Program-made: the position numbers and the translations under genes
In this document: positions 10,609 to 21,248 of the stretch, in pieces
Position numbering within the stretch: position 1 is the first letter of the stretch
Layout of the letters: every line of letters begins with the position of its first letter
Source: Craspedostauros australis
Lineage: Eukaryota > Bacillariophyta > Bacillariophyceae > Mastogloiales > Achnanthaceae
Direction: 5' to 3'
Assembly: GCA_026770025.1 (NCBI GenBank)
Contig: JAMXDE010000059.1
Location: forward strand, 248,001 to 312,000
DNA length: 64,000 nucleotides
Notes under the pieces: generated by a model
Database searches by the model: none
What the model saw: only the letters and a program-made list of their open reading frames with translations
What the model was told of the DNA's origin: nothing

Positions 10609-11157
10609 CCATGCTGTCCATATCAGGCAATCTCAGCCCACTCTTTTCCAAGACTCTTTGATGATGTTGGTCGACATGCAGTTGCTTCCTTCGCTGTAGT
10701 GCCGCCTTGCTTCAGGATGCAGAGGGTTTTGACAAGGACTTAGGTCCCATCTCCAAGGAGCTTGGCCGCATCTCCATGAACCTCAACGATCGTATGGTGT
10801 GCCAGACTTGTTTGATGCTGGAGTCCAAAACTACCTGGATATATGCATGGTTGTTGTTCTTACGTTGTTAAAGCAGCTTTTTCTTGTTCCTCCATGTGTT
10901 TGTCAACAACACAATCATGATTGCATACAAAGTGTTATTGCCACTGTTGCTTCTCCTCTTCCTCGTCCTTGTCTTCACCTTTGGAGAGCAGAATCGCTAC
11001 TCCAGTCCACCTTGGTTTGGTCTCCGATAATTTCTCGGCTGGTGCGGCCAACTGCACTATCTTTTCAGAAGTTGCGGTGACAAATAAATTGATAAGCACT
11101 TGGTGTTGTTGTTATTCTAAAGTGTCATGGATTATTGAATGTGCTTATTGTTTATTC
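10609..11157. other. Element B internal spacer, no gene seen
   Basis: About 550 bp downstream of the transposase stop. Short unlinked frames only; presumably 3' untranslated and spacer sequence of element B. Confidence 0.4.
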
Positions 11158-12197
11158 CTATGGTTCCACCAGGGAATCCAACCAATCATCTGTCTCTTGG
11201 ATGATCCCCATCGTTTCAGTGAGGTTAAACAGTGGATTTGTATGCTTCAGTTCCAACTGCGTGATTGCGGCTACCGAGTACATTGCATACTGGTGCTTCT
11301 CCAGTAAGTGCCGCCATTTTTGCTTCAGGCACTTCCAGTTCTTGAACCTTTTGTGTACGGTTTCATGGCGTGCACGAATCACGCCATTGCGTCGAGTGCG
11401 ATCCAAGCAGCAGCTTTGCTCACCTCTGTACCCACGGTCAGCAACAACCTGTTCCAAAGGATCCAACGCATGTAGCAACTTCCGCCAATAAATGTTGATG
11501 TCTGGCCACTCCCCACAAGGATACGGTCCGTCCACCCACACAAGGTGCCCTTGTGCAATGGAAACACAAGTTTCGTATCGGAGCCCGGCAGCTTGGAATT
11601 TGTGGGAATACCAGCCCGGGTCATACAATGTAGGCTCCATGATGGGGAAGTCTGTTCCATCCACGGATGTCATTGTGGTTGTTCCTGGCGGGCATCCTAT
11701 TCTTCGATCTTCAAAACATATCTGCAATAGGATCAACATGTGTCAACATTGGAAAAGACAGAGATTGTGAGAGACAAGGTATGCGGCTGATCAATTGCAT
11801 TGTGGGTGTTGCAGTTTGGCGGATGATGTTCCAAAGTTGTGGCACTTACAAGTTCACGGCTGAGGAGTCCCAATGCACGAAGCATAATCCAAGTCCACTT
11901 CTGTACAGTTTTTGCATCCTTTCCCATCTGTCCAGCCAGCACTCCCCATGTCGGATATTGTTTGAGAAACATGAGAGCGCACAATAGGTGTTCCATTGTT
12001 GCATTGAAGGGAAGCAAGTCCTCCTCATTCAGTAAATCCCATGCCATTGCTGCCACTTTCGTGTGGGTACCAAAGTTGCTTCGGAAACACGTTTGCACAC
12101 TATATGGTGGTGAAGTCTGGAGTCTGGGATCAATTGCTTGGCCCAGAAGCTCCATGCCTTTGCATGCAATGGTTGTCTCGGTTGTGTCTGATGACAT
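11158..12197 (-). CDS. DDE_Tnp_4-type transposase (PIF/Harbinger-like), two exons
   Basis: Exon 1 is 12,197-11,850 and exon 2 is 11,721-11,158. The 128-nt intron has a GTAAGT donor and a TTGCAG acceptor, and the join is in phase (SREL then ICFEDRR), giving 303 residues. The N-terminal part has a helix-turn-helix-like segment (LAGQMGKDAKTVQKWTW). The C-terminal part is a DDE nuclease with the motifs VDGTDFPI (first Asp), ADRGYRGE (second Asp) and RHETVHKRFKNW (Glu), plus the family signature YDPGWYSHKFQAAGLRYE. These match the DDE superfamily-4 transposases that are abundant in algae and oomycetes. All three acidic residues are present and the spliced frame is open, so it could be active. It is the only transposase inside element B and is the natural candidate for its mobilisation. 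Confidence 0.85.
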
Positions 12198-12465
12198 TCT
12201 GATGTGTCTTGGTATACGAACAAGATGGAGGACGAAATTGTGGCATGAAGCAGAGGAATATCTAATTCAGCAACAGAGAGAGGAAAACATACAGGGAAAG
12301 TGCTGCTATTGTTGGTTTGTTCAGAACACACAATAACATGCACAATTGAGCATGATGTTTCGCTTTTTGGTGTTGGCTGTCTGTGCCTGTTTGGACCTGG
12401 GCAAAATTGACCTGCATTCAAAGACACAGAGGAGGATTGGACATGCTGTGTTTGATTGTGCCCAA

Positions 12466-14038
12466 TCAATTTCGTACGTGTCTGTCACGTCCGTGCAGTA
12501 TTGCCGCAACAAACCGGGAACAGAGACATGGCACACAGGGCCAATCGTACCAAGTAGTGATACGTGCAACGTCAGAAAGCACAGACAGACATGCTAAATC
12601 GTACCGAACGAAGAGGACAGGTACACACAGACGAAAATAAAGAGCAAGAGAACCGTGTTGGTTTGTGCACGACCAAATTTGTAAGCGCTATGTAGTACGT
12701 GTCTGTCACGTCCGTGCAGTATTGCCGCAACAATCCGGGAACAGAGAAATGGCACACAGGGCCAATCGTACCAAGTAGTGATACGTGCAACGTCAGAAAG
12801 CACAGACAGACATGCTAAATCGTACCGAACGAAGAGGACAGGTACACACAGACGAAAATAAAGAGCAAGAGAACCGTGTCGGTTTGTGCACGACCAAATT
12901 TGTAAGCGCTATGTAGTACGTGTCTGTCACGTCCGTGCAGTATTGCCGCAACAAACCGGGAACAGAGACATGGCACACAGGGCCAATCGTACCAAGTAGT
13001 GATACGTTCAACGTCAGAAAGCACAGACAGACATGCTAAATCGCACCGAACCAAAAAGAACAAAACACACAGACACGTAAAGACACAGGCAAAGAGCAAG
13101 AGGATTGTGACGAATTGTGCACGACCGATTTTGTACGCGTTATGTAGTACGTGTCCCTGCAGTATTGTTGCGACAAACCGTGCTCGGAGGTGTGACACGC
13201 AGAGGCCTAATCGTACCAAGTAGTGATACGTGCAACGTCAGAAAGCACAGACAGAAACGCTAAATCGTACCGAACCAAAAAGAACAAAACAGACAGAGAC
13301 GTAGAGACACAGGCAAAGAGCAAGAGGATTGTGACGGATTGTGCACGACCGATTTTGTACGCGCTATGTAGTACGCGCTATGTAGTACGTGTCTGTCACG
13401 TCTGTGTAGTATTGTTGCAACAAACCATGCATGGAGATGTGACACACAGAGGCCCAATTGTACGAGGTAGTGATACGTGGAACGTATGCAAGCACAGACA
13501 GACATGCTAAATCGCACCGAACCAAAAAGAACAAAACACACAGAGACGTAAAGACACAGGCAAAGAGCAAGAGGATTGTGACGAATTGTGCACAACCGAT
13601 TTTGTACGCGCTATGTAGTACGTGTCCCTGCAGTATTGTTGCGACAAACCGTGCTCGGAGATGTGACACACAGAGGCCTAATCGTACCAAGTAGTGATAC
13701 GTGCAACGTCAGAAAGCACAGACAGAAACGCTAAATCGTACCGAACCAAAAAGAACAAAACAGACAGAGACGTAGAGACACAGGCAAAGAGAAAGAGGGT
13801 TGTGACGGATTTCGCACGACCGATTTCGCACGACCGATTTTGTACGCGTTATGTAGTACGTGTCCCTGCAGTATTGTTGCGACAAATCGTGTTTGGAAAC
13901 GTGACACACTGGGGGGGCCAATCCTACCAAGTAGTGATACGTGCAACGTCAGAAAGCACAGACAGAAACGCTAAATCGTATCGAACCAAAAAGAACAAAA
14001 CAGACAGAGACGTAGAGACACAGGCAAAGCGCAAGATG
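12466..14038 (+). repeat. Tandem satellite, period about 221-247 bp, roughly 7 copies
   Basis: A marker segment (GTACCAAGTAGTGATACG and variants) recurs at about 12,547, 12,768, 12,989, 13,213, 13,460, 13,684 and 13,924, giving spacings of 221, 221, 224, 247, 224 and 240 bp. Each unit also holds GTACGTGTCTGTCACGTCC, a CAACAAACC segment and CACAGACAGA. The first three units are nearly identical and the later ones differ in length and sequence. Many overlapping short ORFs on both strands are by-products of the repeat and are not called as genes. Confidence 0.9.
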
Positions 14039-15098
14039 ACCGGTAACATTTTGTCACATTTATTCGCCCTCTGCGAAATTCGACTTGGAATGTTCGCATC
14101 GAACGGTCGCAAAGTTTTTCCATCTCGCCGTCGAATCGTGAAACACGTGTTCATTTTTGTCATTCTGTCTGCGTTGTTCGGATCGAAACAGTGTTTTCCC
14201 TGCGTCGCCTTTGACGCGTCGGCCCGACATGTTGATTGGTTTGTACGTACAATGCAGTTTTGAACGGTTTGGTCCCTGAGGCACAACGAACTTGGGGTGT
14301 TGTTGTGAGCATTGCAGATCTGAATAGGCACAATAACGATGAACGGTTCAAGCTGAAACATTCGGGCATTTTTTAGCCCCTTTCTATACCGATTGATGTG
14401 AATTCGAGACTAAATTATGCCTTCGCGTTCATTTTGACCCAAAAAAGGCATTGCTTAGACCCATTCTTGTCGATAATTCTTCGGCACATGTCAATATCGG
14501 TGCAATCAACGTCTATGAAAGTACCATTTGGGACCAAGAGGCCACGTTTTGGGCTCTTTGTGACGTTGTTTGAGTGTGGTCATGTCGAGCGAAATGGTTG
14601 CGAGTCCATTTCGACTTGGTCGTATTCGACCGCACCAACGGACTGTTCAATCCTGCCTGGGCATTTTTTGGACATTCCAAGTCACGAGCGAACACTGCCA
14701 TGGAATGCAAAACTTCAATGTGTTCGTTTTCGATTCACCAAGTGGTATTCAACCGCGCGAACGGACTGCCCGATCCTGTTTTGGCGTTTTGGGCAGTTCC
14801 AAGTCACGCGCGGACGCTGACGCGGAGTTCATCGCTGCGATGGAAATGCGCCTGCTTCTGCATGTACGCGTGGCCACACAGGAAGGAATTTGCGTCTTGA
14901 TGGAGCGTACGGTCATGCTGGTTTGTTTTAACGCAGGGAAAGAACGGGAGCGCAACCAAGCACGCCCACAAAGAGCAGTGTTGCACAACATCACTTTCGG
15001 TTGCATTGCCAACATCGCAAAAACGCCCGATCCAAACAATTCATTCCTGTCATAAAAAACCACGATGCTCACCCACGCAAACCAACACATTCTCATTC
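14039..15098. other. Spacer between the two satellites, with an old duplication
   Basis: No gene supported. A diverged tandem duplication with a spacing of about 123 bp is visible: the stretch around GTCGTATTCGACCGC (from 14,619) resembles GTGGTATTCAACCGC (from 14,742), and both continue into CCAAGTCACG. Confidence 0.45.
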
Positions 15099-16047
15099 GC
15101 CCACATCAACCAACCAGCCCATTCAGCCATCGACACATGCCCCACATGAACACAACAGCACATTTGCGCATTGTCGTTCTCCCACATCAATCAACCAGCC
15201 CATTCAGCCATCGGCACGTCAGTGCATGAACGTAACGGCACATTCGCGTGTTGTTGTTCTCCCACATCAACCAACCAGCCCATTCAGCCATCGGCACGTC
15301 AGTGCATGAACGCAACAGCACATTTGCGCATTGTCGTTCTCCCACATCAACCAACCAGCCCATTCAGCCATTTGCACGTCAGTGCATGAACGCAACGGCA
15401 CATTCGCGTGTTGTTGTTCTCCCACATCAACCAACCAGCCCATTCAGCCATCGGCACGTCAGTGCATGAACGCAACAGCACATTCGCACGTCCTCGTTCT
15501 CCCACATCAACCAACCAGCCCATTCAGCCATCGGCACATCAGTGCATGAACGCAACAGCACATTTGCGCATTGTCGTTCTCCCACATCAACCAACCAGCC
15601 CATTCAGCCATTTGCACGTCAGTGCATGAACGCAACGGCACATTCGCGTGTTGTTGTTCTCCCACATCAACCAACCAGCCCATTCAGCCATCGGCACGTC
15701 AGTGCATGAACGCAACAGCACATTCGCACGTCCTCGTTCTCCCACATCAACCAACCAGCCCATTCAGCCATCGGCACGTCAGTGCATGAACGCAACGGCA
15801 CATTCGCACGTCCTCGTTCTCCCACATCAACCAACCAGCCCATTCAGCCATTTGCACATCAGTGCATGAACGCAACAGCACATTCGCACGTCCTCGTTCT
15901 CCCACATCAACCAACCAGCCCATTCAGCCATCGGCACGTCAGTGCATGAACGCAACAGCACATTCGCACGTCCTCGTTCTCCCACATCAACCAACCAGCC
16001 CATTCAGCCATCGGCACGTCAGTGCATGAACGCAACGGCACACTTGC
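15099..16047 (+). repeat. 80-bp tandem repeat array, about 12 units
   Basis: The unit contains CCCACATCAACCAACCAGCC, CATTCAGCCATCGGCAC and CAGTGCATGAACGCAAC and repeats every 80 bp exactly. Three variants of a 19-bp segment occur: A (CATTTGCGCATTGTCGTTC), B (CATTCGCGTGTTGTTGTTC) and C (CATTCGCACGTCCTCGTTC). Their order from 15,161 is A-B-A-B-C-A-B-C-C-C-C. Because 80 is not a multiple of three, each ORF across the array changes frame every unit, which argues against coding. The array ends about 85 bp before the start codon of the gene at 16,132. Confidence 0.95.
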
Positions 16048-16131
16048 ATACTCCCACATCAATGCACCAGCACACTCTCATACTCCCACCTCGACCACCC
16101 AGCACATTCAGCCATTGACACACACCCCACA

Positions 16132-18848
16132 ATGGTTGGCTCTGAAGTCCGTTTCTACAAAAATGGGCCTGATGCTACAGCACTGATCAAGGCTTTCTTG
16201 GATGAACCAACAAAATGGCACTGGGAGGCAACACCTCTACGTCTTCAGCATTCTTTCTTGCTCAAGTACAATGCGAAGAAGTTTGTTCGGACACTCCGTG
16301 AATTCAAACGAGCAATGGTGAAGAGGGGTTTGTTTCATCGTAAGTATGACACTCCCAGCATCATTGTCAACATTCCATCCTGAGCATCTCTGTTCTCAAC
16401 AAGGCTACTTCTCATCATTGCTCTTTCTCTCTGTCCTTTGGCACCAACATATGCCCTTCATTGCTTTGTCATTTCATCCAGAGGACGGCATGCCAAACAA
16501 GATTTCTGTCCAAAAGCTTGGTGCCAACCTCCGGCCTGTGGATGAACCACAGGCTAACGACTCTGTGCTGGAAGCCTCCAATCATAATTCCAACAACAGC
16601 CACAGCTGCACTGGCAGGAACAGCACCAACCAGACTGATGCCACCAACAACAACAACAGGCCAGCACCAAGCAGACGAATCACACGAAGCAGCACAAGTG
16701 ATAGATCAAGCAAGGATGACAATGCTTCCTCTAATGCTCCCAATGACACAGATGGGAGCAACGACAATACATGGGCTGCATATGAGGATGCCTCAGACGA
16801 TATCGAAGAGACGGATTCTGATGATGACATCGACTACCTTGGGGTGTGCAACAAAGGGGTCGAACACAGATCCCAAACCATCCCACTGGACCCCATCACT
16901 GCAAGATTTGGCCGCTTTTTTTGAGCTATCAGACGCTCAAAGAGTTGCCAAGTTCCGCAAGCTGAGTCGAACCATTGAGGTCTTCCACACAACTCAAGTG
17001 TGGAAGCCTCGCGGTGAGAGATATCGTATGGTTGGGGTGGATTTCCACATGCCTGCGTGCACCACCAGGAATGATGTGACGGTGACCATCCAAAGTCGGG
17101 AGGTGGACGGCATACCTCGGATGTTCCTGGTGTTGCTATATAAGCCACCAACAGCTTTTGGAGATGACGGCGGCATCGTCGATATACTCATTGACAAGTT
17201 GGGCCAACCATTCTCTGACGCAGGACAAAAACGGGCTGCCCATGTGCAGCAGTTTTGGAACGAAGATTTTGCGGATGCATTTCGATCGGAAATGCTCGTA
17301 CCCATGCCATTTCCAATTGATACCATCTTCTGTGACACACCATGCCGAAGATTGGGAGGAGTGGTCTGGTTACGTCATGCTTTGCGGGACAATGACGGTG
17401 TCACCCACAACATCCTCACTATAACGGTACGTTTGAAGGAAGCGACCAATGTTGGTGTGACCCGCCACTTCTCTGTATGCCATGGTCTGGGCTTTACAGA
17501 TGGTGACGGAAAGCATCAGGATGGCCATGACACAGTCACTAACACACAAAGCTTCACCACTGACATTACCAACCAAAATGCAAACAACACTCTGGGGAGC
17601 ACGATGACCAATAAGGTCAGCACTGCAGCCACAAAAGCTGGCAACAGATTCACACCACCAACACGCCGATCCACAATCGAGTCGGGTAGTCACCACCCCA
17701 AGCCAGCAGGGGACAATCTGCACACCAAGAACAGGCAACTACCATCGGCCACACAGCCAAGGCTGCATGGCCAACAAGCCACGCCCACAGCTTCCTCAAT
17801 CAGTCACCCAACAGCAACCCAGACCACCACTGAAGACTCCATGTCAATTATGACAGACAGTACCGATATAATGCGAGATCGTATCGAAATCAAGAGAGCA
17901 ACGATTGAGATGATGGAGGCTCAACTGGCGCTCAAGGTGGAGGCTAAGCGTGTGAAGAAGGCACAGAATGAAGCATTGCAACAGAGACCCAGATTGTTTG
18001 GAGACGTCCATGGAGAACGACGAGCAACAAAGAAGCCTCGCCTTGCCAAAGAAGTGCCCCTGGCAGGAGGTCCTGAAGTCAGTGTGGATGTCTCCCCAAA
18101 TGGCAACAGATGGTGGGAGCATGAGGAGATCTCCCTCGATGCGGCGTTGGTTGATGGTGCTGGCCAGTCGGCTAGCAGATCAGTCGGTGGAGGTCCATCA
18201 GCAACAGTTCTGGCAGGTGTGGGAGCTGGTGCAGACCAGCGCATGCACCATCGCCCAAGTCCAGATGAAAGGAGACGGAGCAGTCGCATTCTCCCATCCC
18301 CTGTACGGGCCCGACCATCCAAGGATGGCAATTCTCATCACACAACACGAACAGATGTACAGGCAATGCCACCACCGCGATCACCAGCAACAGCATTGGT
18401 GGAAGGCCCAGACAGTGGAAGAGTAAGGGCACAGGCAGAGGGGACAGCAGCAGCAGGATCGCCTCTTCGGGTCCTACCAGCCCATGAAGGACATGACCAT
18501 CACACAACACGAACAGATGTACAGGCAATGCCATCACCAACAGCAGCAACAGTAGGAGCCGAAAGCACCAGAATCGGAATGACATCGCCAACAGCAATGC
18601 TGGAATCCACTGCAACGGTCCCTGAAGATGATACAAGAGCAGGGGAGGCAGCGGAAGGAAGTTTTGAAGAAGCCCTGGAGGTTGAAGTAGCATCGACAAC
18701 ATCAACACCATCAACAGAAGGAGGGATGGAAGAACACAACCCTCAACATGACGATGCCAATGAGGAGAATGAGCAAGGGGAGGCAACTGTTACTGGGATG
18801 AGGACTCGAGGGAGGTCAGCACGACAGCGCCGTGGTAATGCAAGTTGA
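16132..18848 (+). CDS. Element B accessory protein: acidic, low-complexity, coiled coil; probable frameshift
   Basis: Exon 1 (16,132-16,339) encodes a compact basic domain ending KYNAKKFVRTLREFKRAMVK. A GTAAGT...TTTCATCCAG intron (16,340-16,481) leads into a second exon whose frame continues DGMPNKISVQKLGANLRP and then an Asn/Ser/Asp-rich acidic stretch. That frame stops at 16,922-16,924, next to a T7 run. The frame +1 relative to it carries on without stops to 18,848 and encodes LAAFFELSDAQRVAKFRKLSR, a conserved-looking region (GVDFHMPACTTRNDV...VVWLRHALRDNDG), a Lys/Glu/Ala coiled coil near TIEMMEAQLALKVEAKRVKK, and a Ser/Pro/Thr-rich tail with a repeated HTTRTDVQAMP motif. Either a one-base frameshift around 16,850-16,920 or an intron I could not place joins the two. 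The family is unknown to me. PIF/Harbinger elements usually carry a second DNA-binding protein, and this could be that partner. Confidence 0.55.
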
Positions 18849-19235
18849 CTGCCTTCAGTATGGCGAACGAAAGTTGTAGATGTAGAAGAGAATGGCATAA
18901 ATAGTGGAGTCAGAATGTGCAACTTTTGCTTGTTGTAACTAGATGAATCCTGCTGGTGGAAATGCAACAAGTCAAGTGGCGATAGAGTTCGAACAACATC
19001 CGCAACCCCCATTCGAAGAGAGGGTAACATGCTGGCTCTGTGGCTGTCGAATGTGTGGAATTTCATGGAGGGGTGGAGGATCCGCAGACCAGAATGACAA
19101 AATCCAAAAAAAGACAAAATGCAGTACATGCACAACACAAGAATAAGCAGAAAAGCCACAAGTCCCTTTCGAAAATACGTAAGAATTTTTCACCATTTGG
19201 TTGCCCGCATCCATTTTTTTCTTTCGTTTTCCTTC
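18849..19235. other. Right subterminal region of element B
   Basis: Sequence between the accessory gene and the right TIR. No gene seen. The frames here that read into copia A cross the element boundary and are artefacts. Confidence 0.5.
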
Positions 19236-19274
19236 GTCGCAATTCGCAAAAAACGACGTTTTCCCTTCCCCCCC
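19236..19274 (-). repeat. Right terminal inverted repeat of element B
   Basis: Its reverse complement starts with seven G, then AAGGGAAAACGTCG, a T6G run and CGAATTGCGAC, mirroring 2,198-2,236 with about three differences. Confidence 0.85.
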
Positions 19275-19809
19275 TTGGGCCTGCGAGGATGCCGTCGTCC
19301 ACATACACCAGAAACATTGTCTTTCCGTGGTAGTAGACGCATTCGTCGACTTTGCTCTGTGTGAATCCGATGTCGCTCAATCCCCGGCGCAGGTGCTGGT
19401 TTCAGACTCGCCCGGCCTGCTTTTGGCCGTACAGGTTCTTCACCAGCTTCAGGACGTAGTCCTTCGTGTCTCTGTCTCCGATGCTCACTCCAACTGGCAC
19501 TTCCATGCAGATAGTTGTCTCCACTTCCGCCTGAGGATATGCGAGCACGAAGTCGATTTGTCTTGTGTGCCACTTGTGCACAATTGAGAGGATGAGTATG
19601 AGTCTGATGGACATCCAGGTGACGACTGGGGCGTATGTCTCCCAGAAGTTCACTCCTTTGACCTGCTGGCCTCCGTGGACGTTGAGCCTTGCTTTCCACT
19701 TGTACACCTCTCTGGTCTTGATTCGGCGTTTCCGCTTCATTGACCACACCGATGCGACCACCTTTGTTGGCAAGTTCCGCTCACGGCAACCTACGATCGT
19801 GGAAGATGG
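19275..19809 (-). pseudogene. Copia A polyprotein, RT part upstream of element B
   Basis: Minus-strand reading gives the RT start (ERNLPTKVVASVWSMKRKRR), the palm segment (KARLNVHGGQQVKGVNFWETYAPVV, RQIDFVLAYPQAEVE), the LYGQKQAGRV block and, at the element B junction, VYVDDGILAGP. One in-frame TGA (at about 19,409) replaces the Trp expected after QAGRV; otherwise the frame is open. Gag, protease and integrase are absent: just upstream (higher coordinates) the sequence runs straight into an LTR-like element at 19,810. The 3' continuation lies at 1,204-2,197. This was therefore already a truncated element, or was reshaped by the palindrome. Confidence 0.85.
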
Positions 19810-20460
19810 TGTTGGTTGATAGTCGTTTGTTTGCTATTTCATTAGTTGGCTACTCCGATCCTCTCGGTGTATGCCCATTCTCTTGCCCAATGCTCTCGGT
19901 GATTCAATCTGTTTTGTAGATTCGGTCTCCGACTATGAGTCGGTACGCGAGATGCTCTCTCGCTCCTCTCTGTATTCTCTCTCTCTCTCTCAACATCGTG
20001 TGCTCGTGCTACACAATACTCCGTGTTCGATGCGTACTCCGCATTTGACACTCCGTTCATTCAGTACTGGCTCCTACTCCATGAGTACTTACCATTTGAA
20101 GTTCACCTTCTGTATCCATGATGCTGATCCTCTTCGGTCATCGGATCTTTGCCTCTTGCTCTGACTTGGAGACAGATGTCGACGTGGTGACATGATGACA
20201 TCCTGTCGACGTCAGTAGGCGTCCTTCTGCTCTCCAGATGTCACGTTCCATTGGTGATGCAGGAGTCTGTCAGATGATATCGTCATCTGAGGTTTAGTTG
20301 GGAAGTACCTTGAGATTCTCTTGGTACCATTGATGGATGGACGGACGATCTTCCAATTCTCTCAGAAATCGTCGATTGCAAATTTCCTCTAGAAATCTTG
20401 CTCATTTTCGTGTGTTCCATTTCTGCTGCAATTCTGACGAATCACAGTATACTATCAACA
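19810..20460 (-). repeat. LTR-like sequence, left palindrome arm
   Basis: About 651 bp bounded by TGTTGGTTGATAG and CTATCAACA. On the minus strand it ends next to the copia A pol fragment, consistent with the 5' LTR of copia A or a related element. It contains a short CT run near 19,980. Confidence 0.6.
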
Positions 20461-20799
20461 CGAATATAGTTATACCGTCCAAGTGCGTATGAGAGAATAG
20501 CGGGTGAACGATGCACATATACACGTACATCTCGACATATACTCACATGTACATCTCGACATATACTCACATGTACATCTCGACACCCTTCCTGTGTGCA
20601 TGTTGTTGTACCACATAGACTATAGCCTTTTAACTATGCGCCGAAGGCGCTTTTGTGCCGCCTCGTTTATTCTGCATGAGTCATACAGCGGGAACGGAAA
20701 TGTGGAATATGTATGCATGACAATAGCGGTGGTCCTGGGCGTGGGCGCGTCGAGAACCATCGGCTGTCATAATCGATGCCACTCAGGTCCGGCGTTTGG

Positions 20800-21198
20800 C
20801 TAGGGCAAGAGGCGTGCGGTGGCCGCGGTGTCACTTGGCGCTGGCTGAGACACTCGCTGCCGCATCCATGCCACCTGCTCTGCAGGAATGGTGGCCTTGA
20901 TGTGTGGCATAGCGTGGAGCATGGTGAGCAGCCATTCTGCTTGCTGAGGTTCGGTGACCGGGGCTTGCCTGGCGAGCTGGCGCAAATGAGGAGGAAACGA
21001 CGGCAACGGAAGCTCCCAAATCGCCTGGTAATATGAGCGCATGCGCCGCGTCATCTCACTCTGCTGGCCCTCTTCATCGAGCGCGTGGTTGCGACTGGCC
21101 CACTGCTGAAGTACCATGTGCCACAACTCATGTGTCACGTCGGCCTGTGTCGAGATGTACATGTGAGTATATGTCGAGATGTACGTGTATATGTGCAT
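20800..21198 (-). CDS. Hypothetical protein in the palindrome loop (132 aa)
   Basis: The frame opens in the inner end of the right arm. The part supported by comparison starts at about THELWHMVLQQW. The region up to the stop (RSYYQAIWELPLPSFPPHLRQLARQAP...MLHAMPHIKATIPAEQVAWM) is similar in sequence to two out-of-frame pieces at 10,047-10,608 in element B, so a real coding sequence once existed here. The N-terminal 20 residues come from the ACATATACTC repeat and are probably not native. No domain is recognised; a fragment of a captured or transposon-encoded gene is the likely explanation. Confidence 0.4.
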   Translation of the reverse strand: MHIYTYISTYTHMYISTQADVTHELWHMVLQQWASRNHALDEEGQQSEMTRRMRSYYQAIWELPLPSFPPHLRQLARQAPVTEPQQAEWLLTMLHAMPHIKATIPAEQVAWMRQRVSQPAPSDTAATARLLP

Positions 21199-21248
21199 CG
21201 TTCACCCGTTATTCTCTCATACGCACTTGGACGGTATAACTATATTCG

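Larger units (their letters stand above)
2198..19274. mobile_element. Element B: large TIR DNA transposon inserted in copia A
   Basis: The ends are inverted repeats of 39 bp (2,198-2,236 and 19,236-19,274) that differ at about three positions; both begin with seven G and then AAGGGAAAACG. On each side is copia A sequence, and the two halves fit together in frame, so everything between is an insertion. The flanks allow a target duplication of CTTG or TT, depending on how the G/C run is split. Without the later copia C insertion (7,446 bp plus 6 bp target duplication) the element is about 9.6 kb. It contains a DDE_Tnp_4-type transposase (11,158-12,197), an acidic/coiled-coil protein gene (16,132-18,848), two satellite arrays and a decayed gene fragment. 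The transposase makes a PIF/Harbinger affiliation likely, but the target duplication is not the usual TWA, so the superfamily assignment is an inference. Confidence 0.75.

Noticed and set aside
12999..14263. Several ORFs across the 221-247-bp satellite
   Set aside because: They are repeated by the satellite, change frame between units and have no conserved product.
15099..16047. CRISPR-like array
   Set aside because: The units are contiguous 80-bp tandem copies with no unique spacers, in a eukaryotic transposon; it is a satellite.
16461..16850. N-terminal part of the 795-residue ORF in this frame
   Set aside because: Here the other frame (SVQKLGANLRPVDEPQ...) has real protein character and follows a clean splice from exon 1; the Met/Thr/Pro-rich reading is an out-of-frame shadow.
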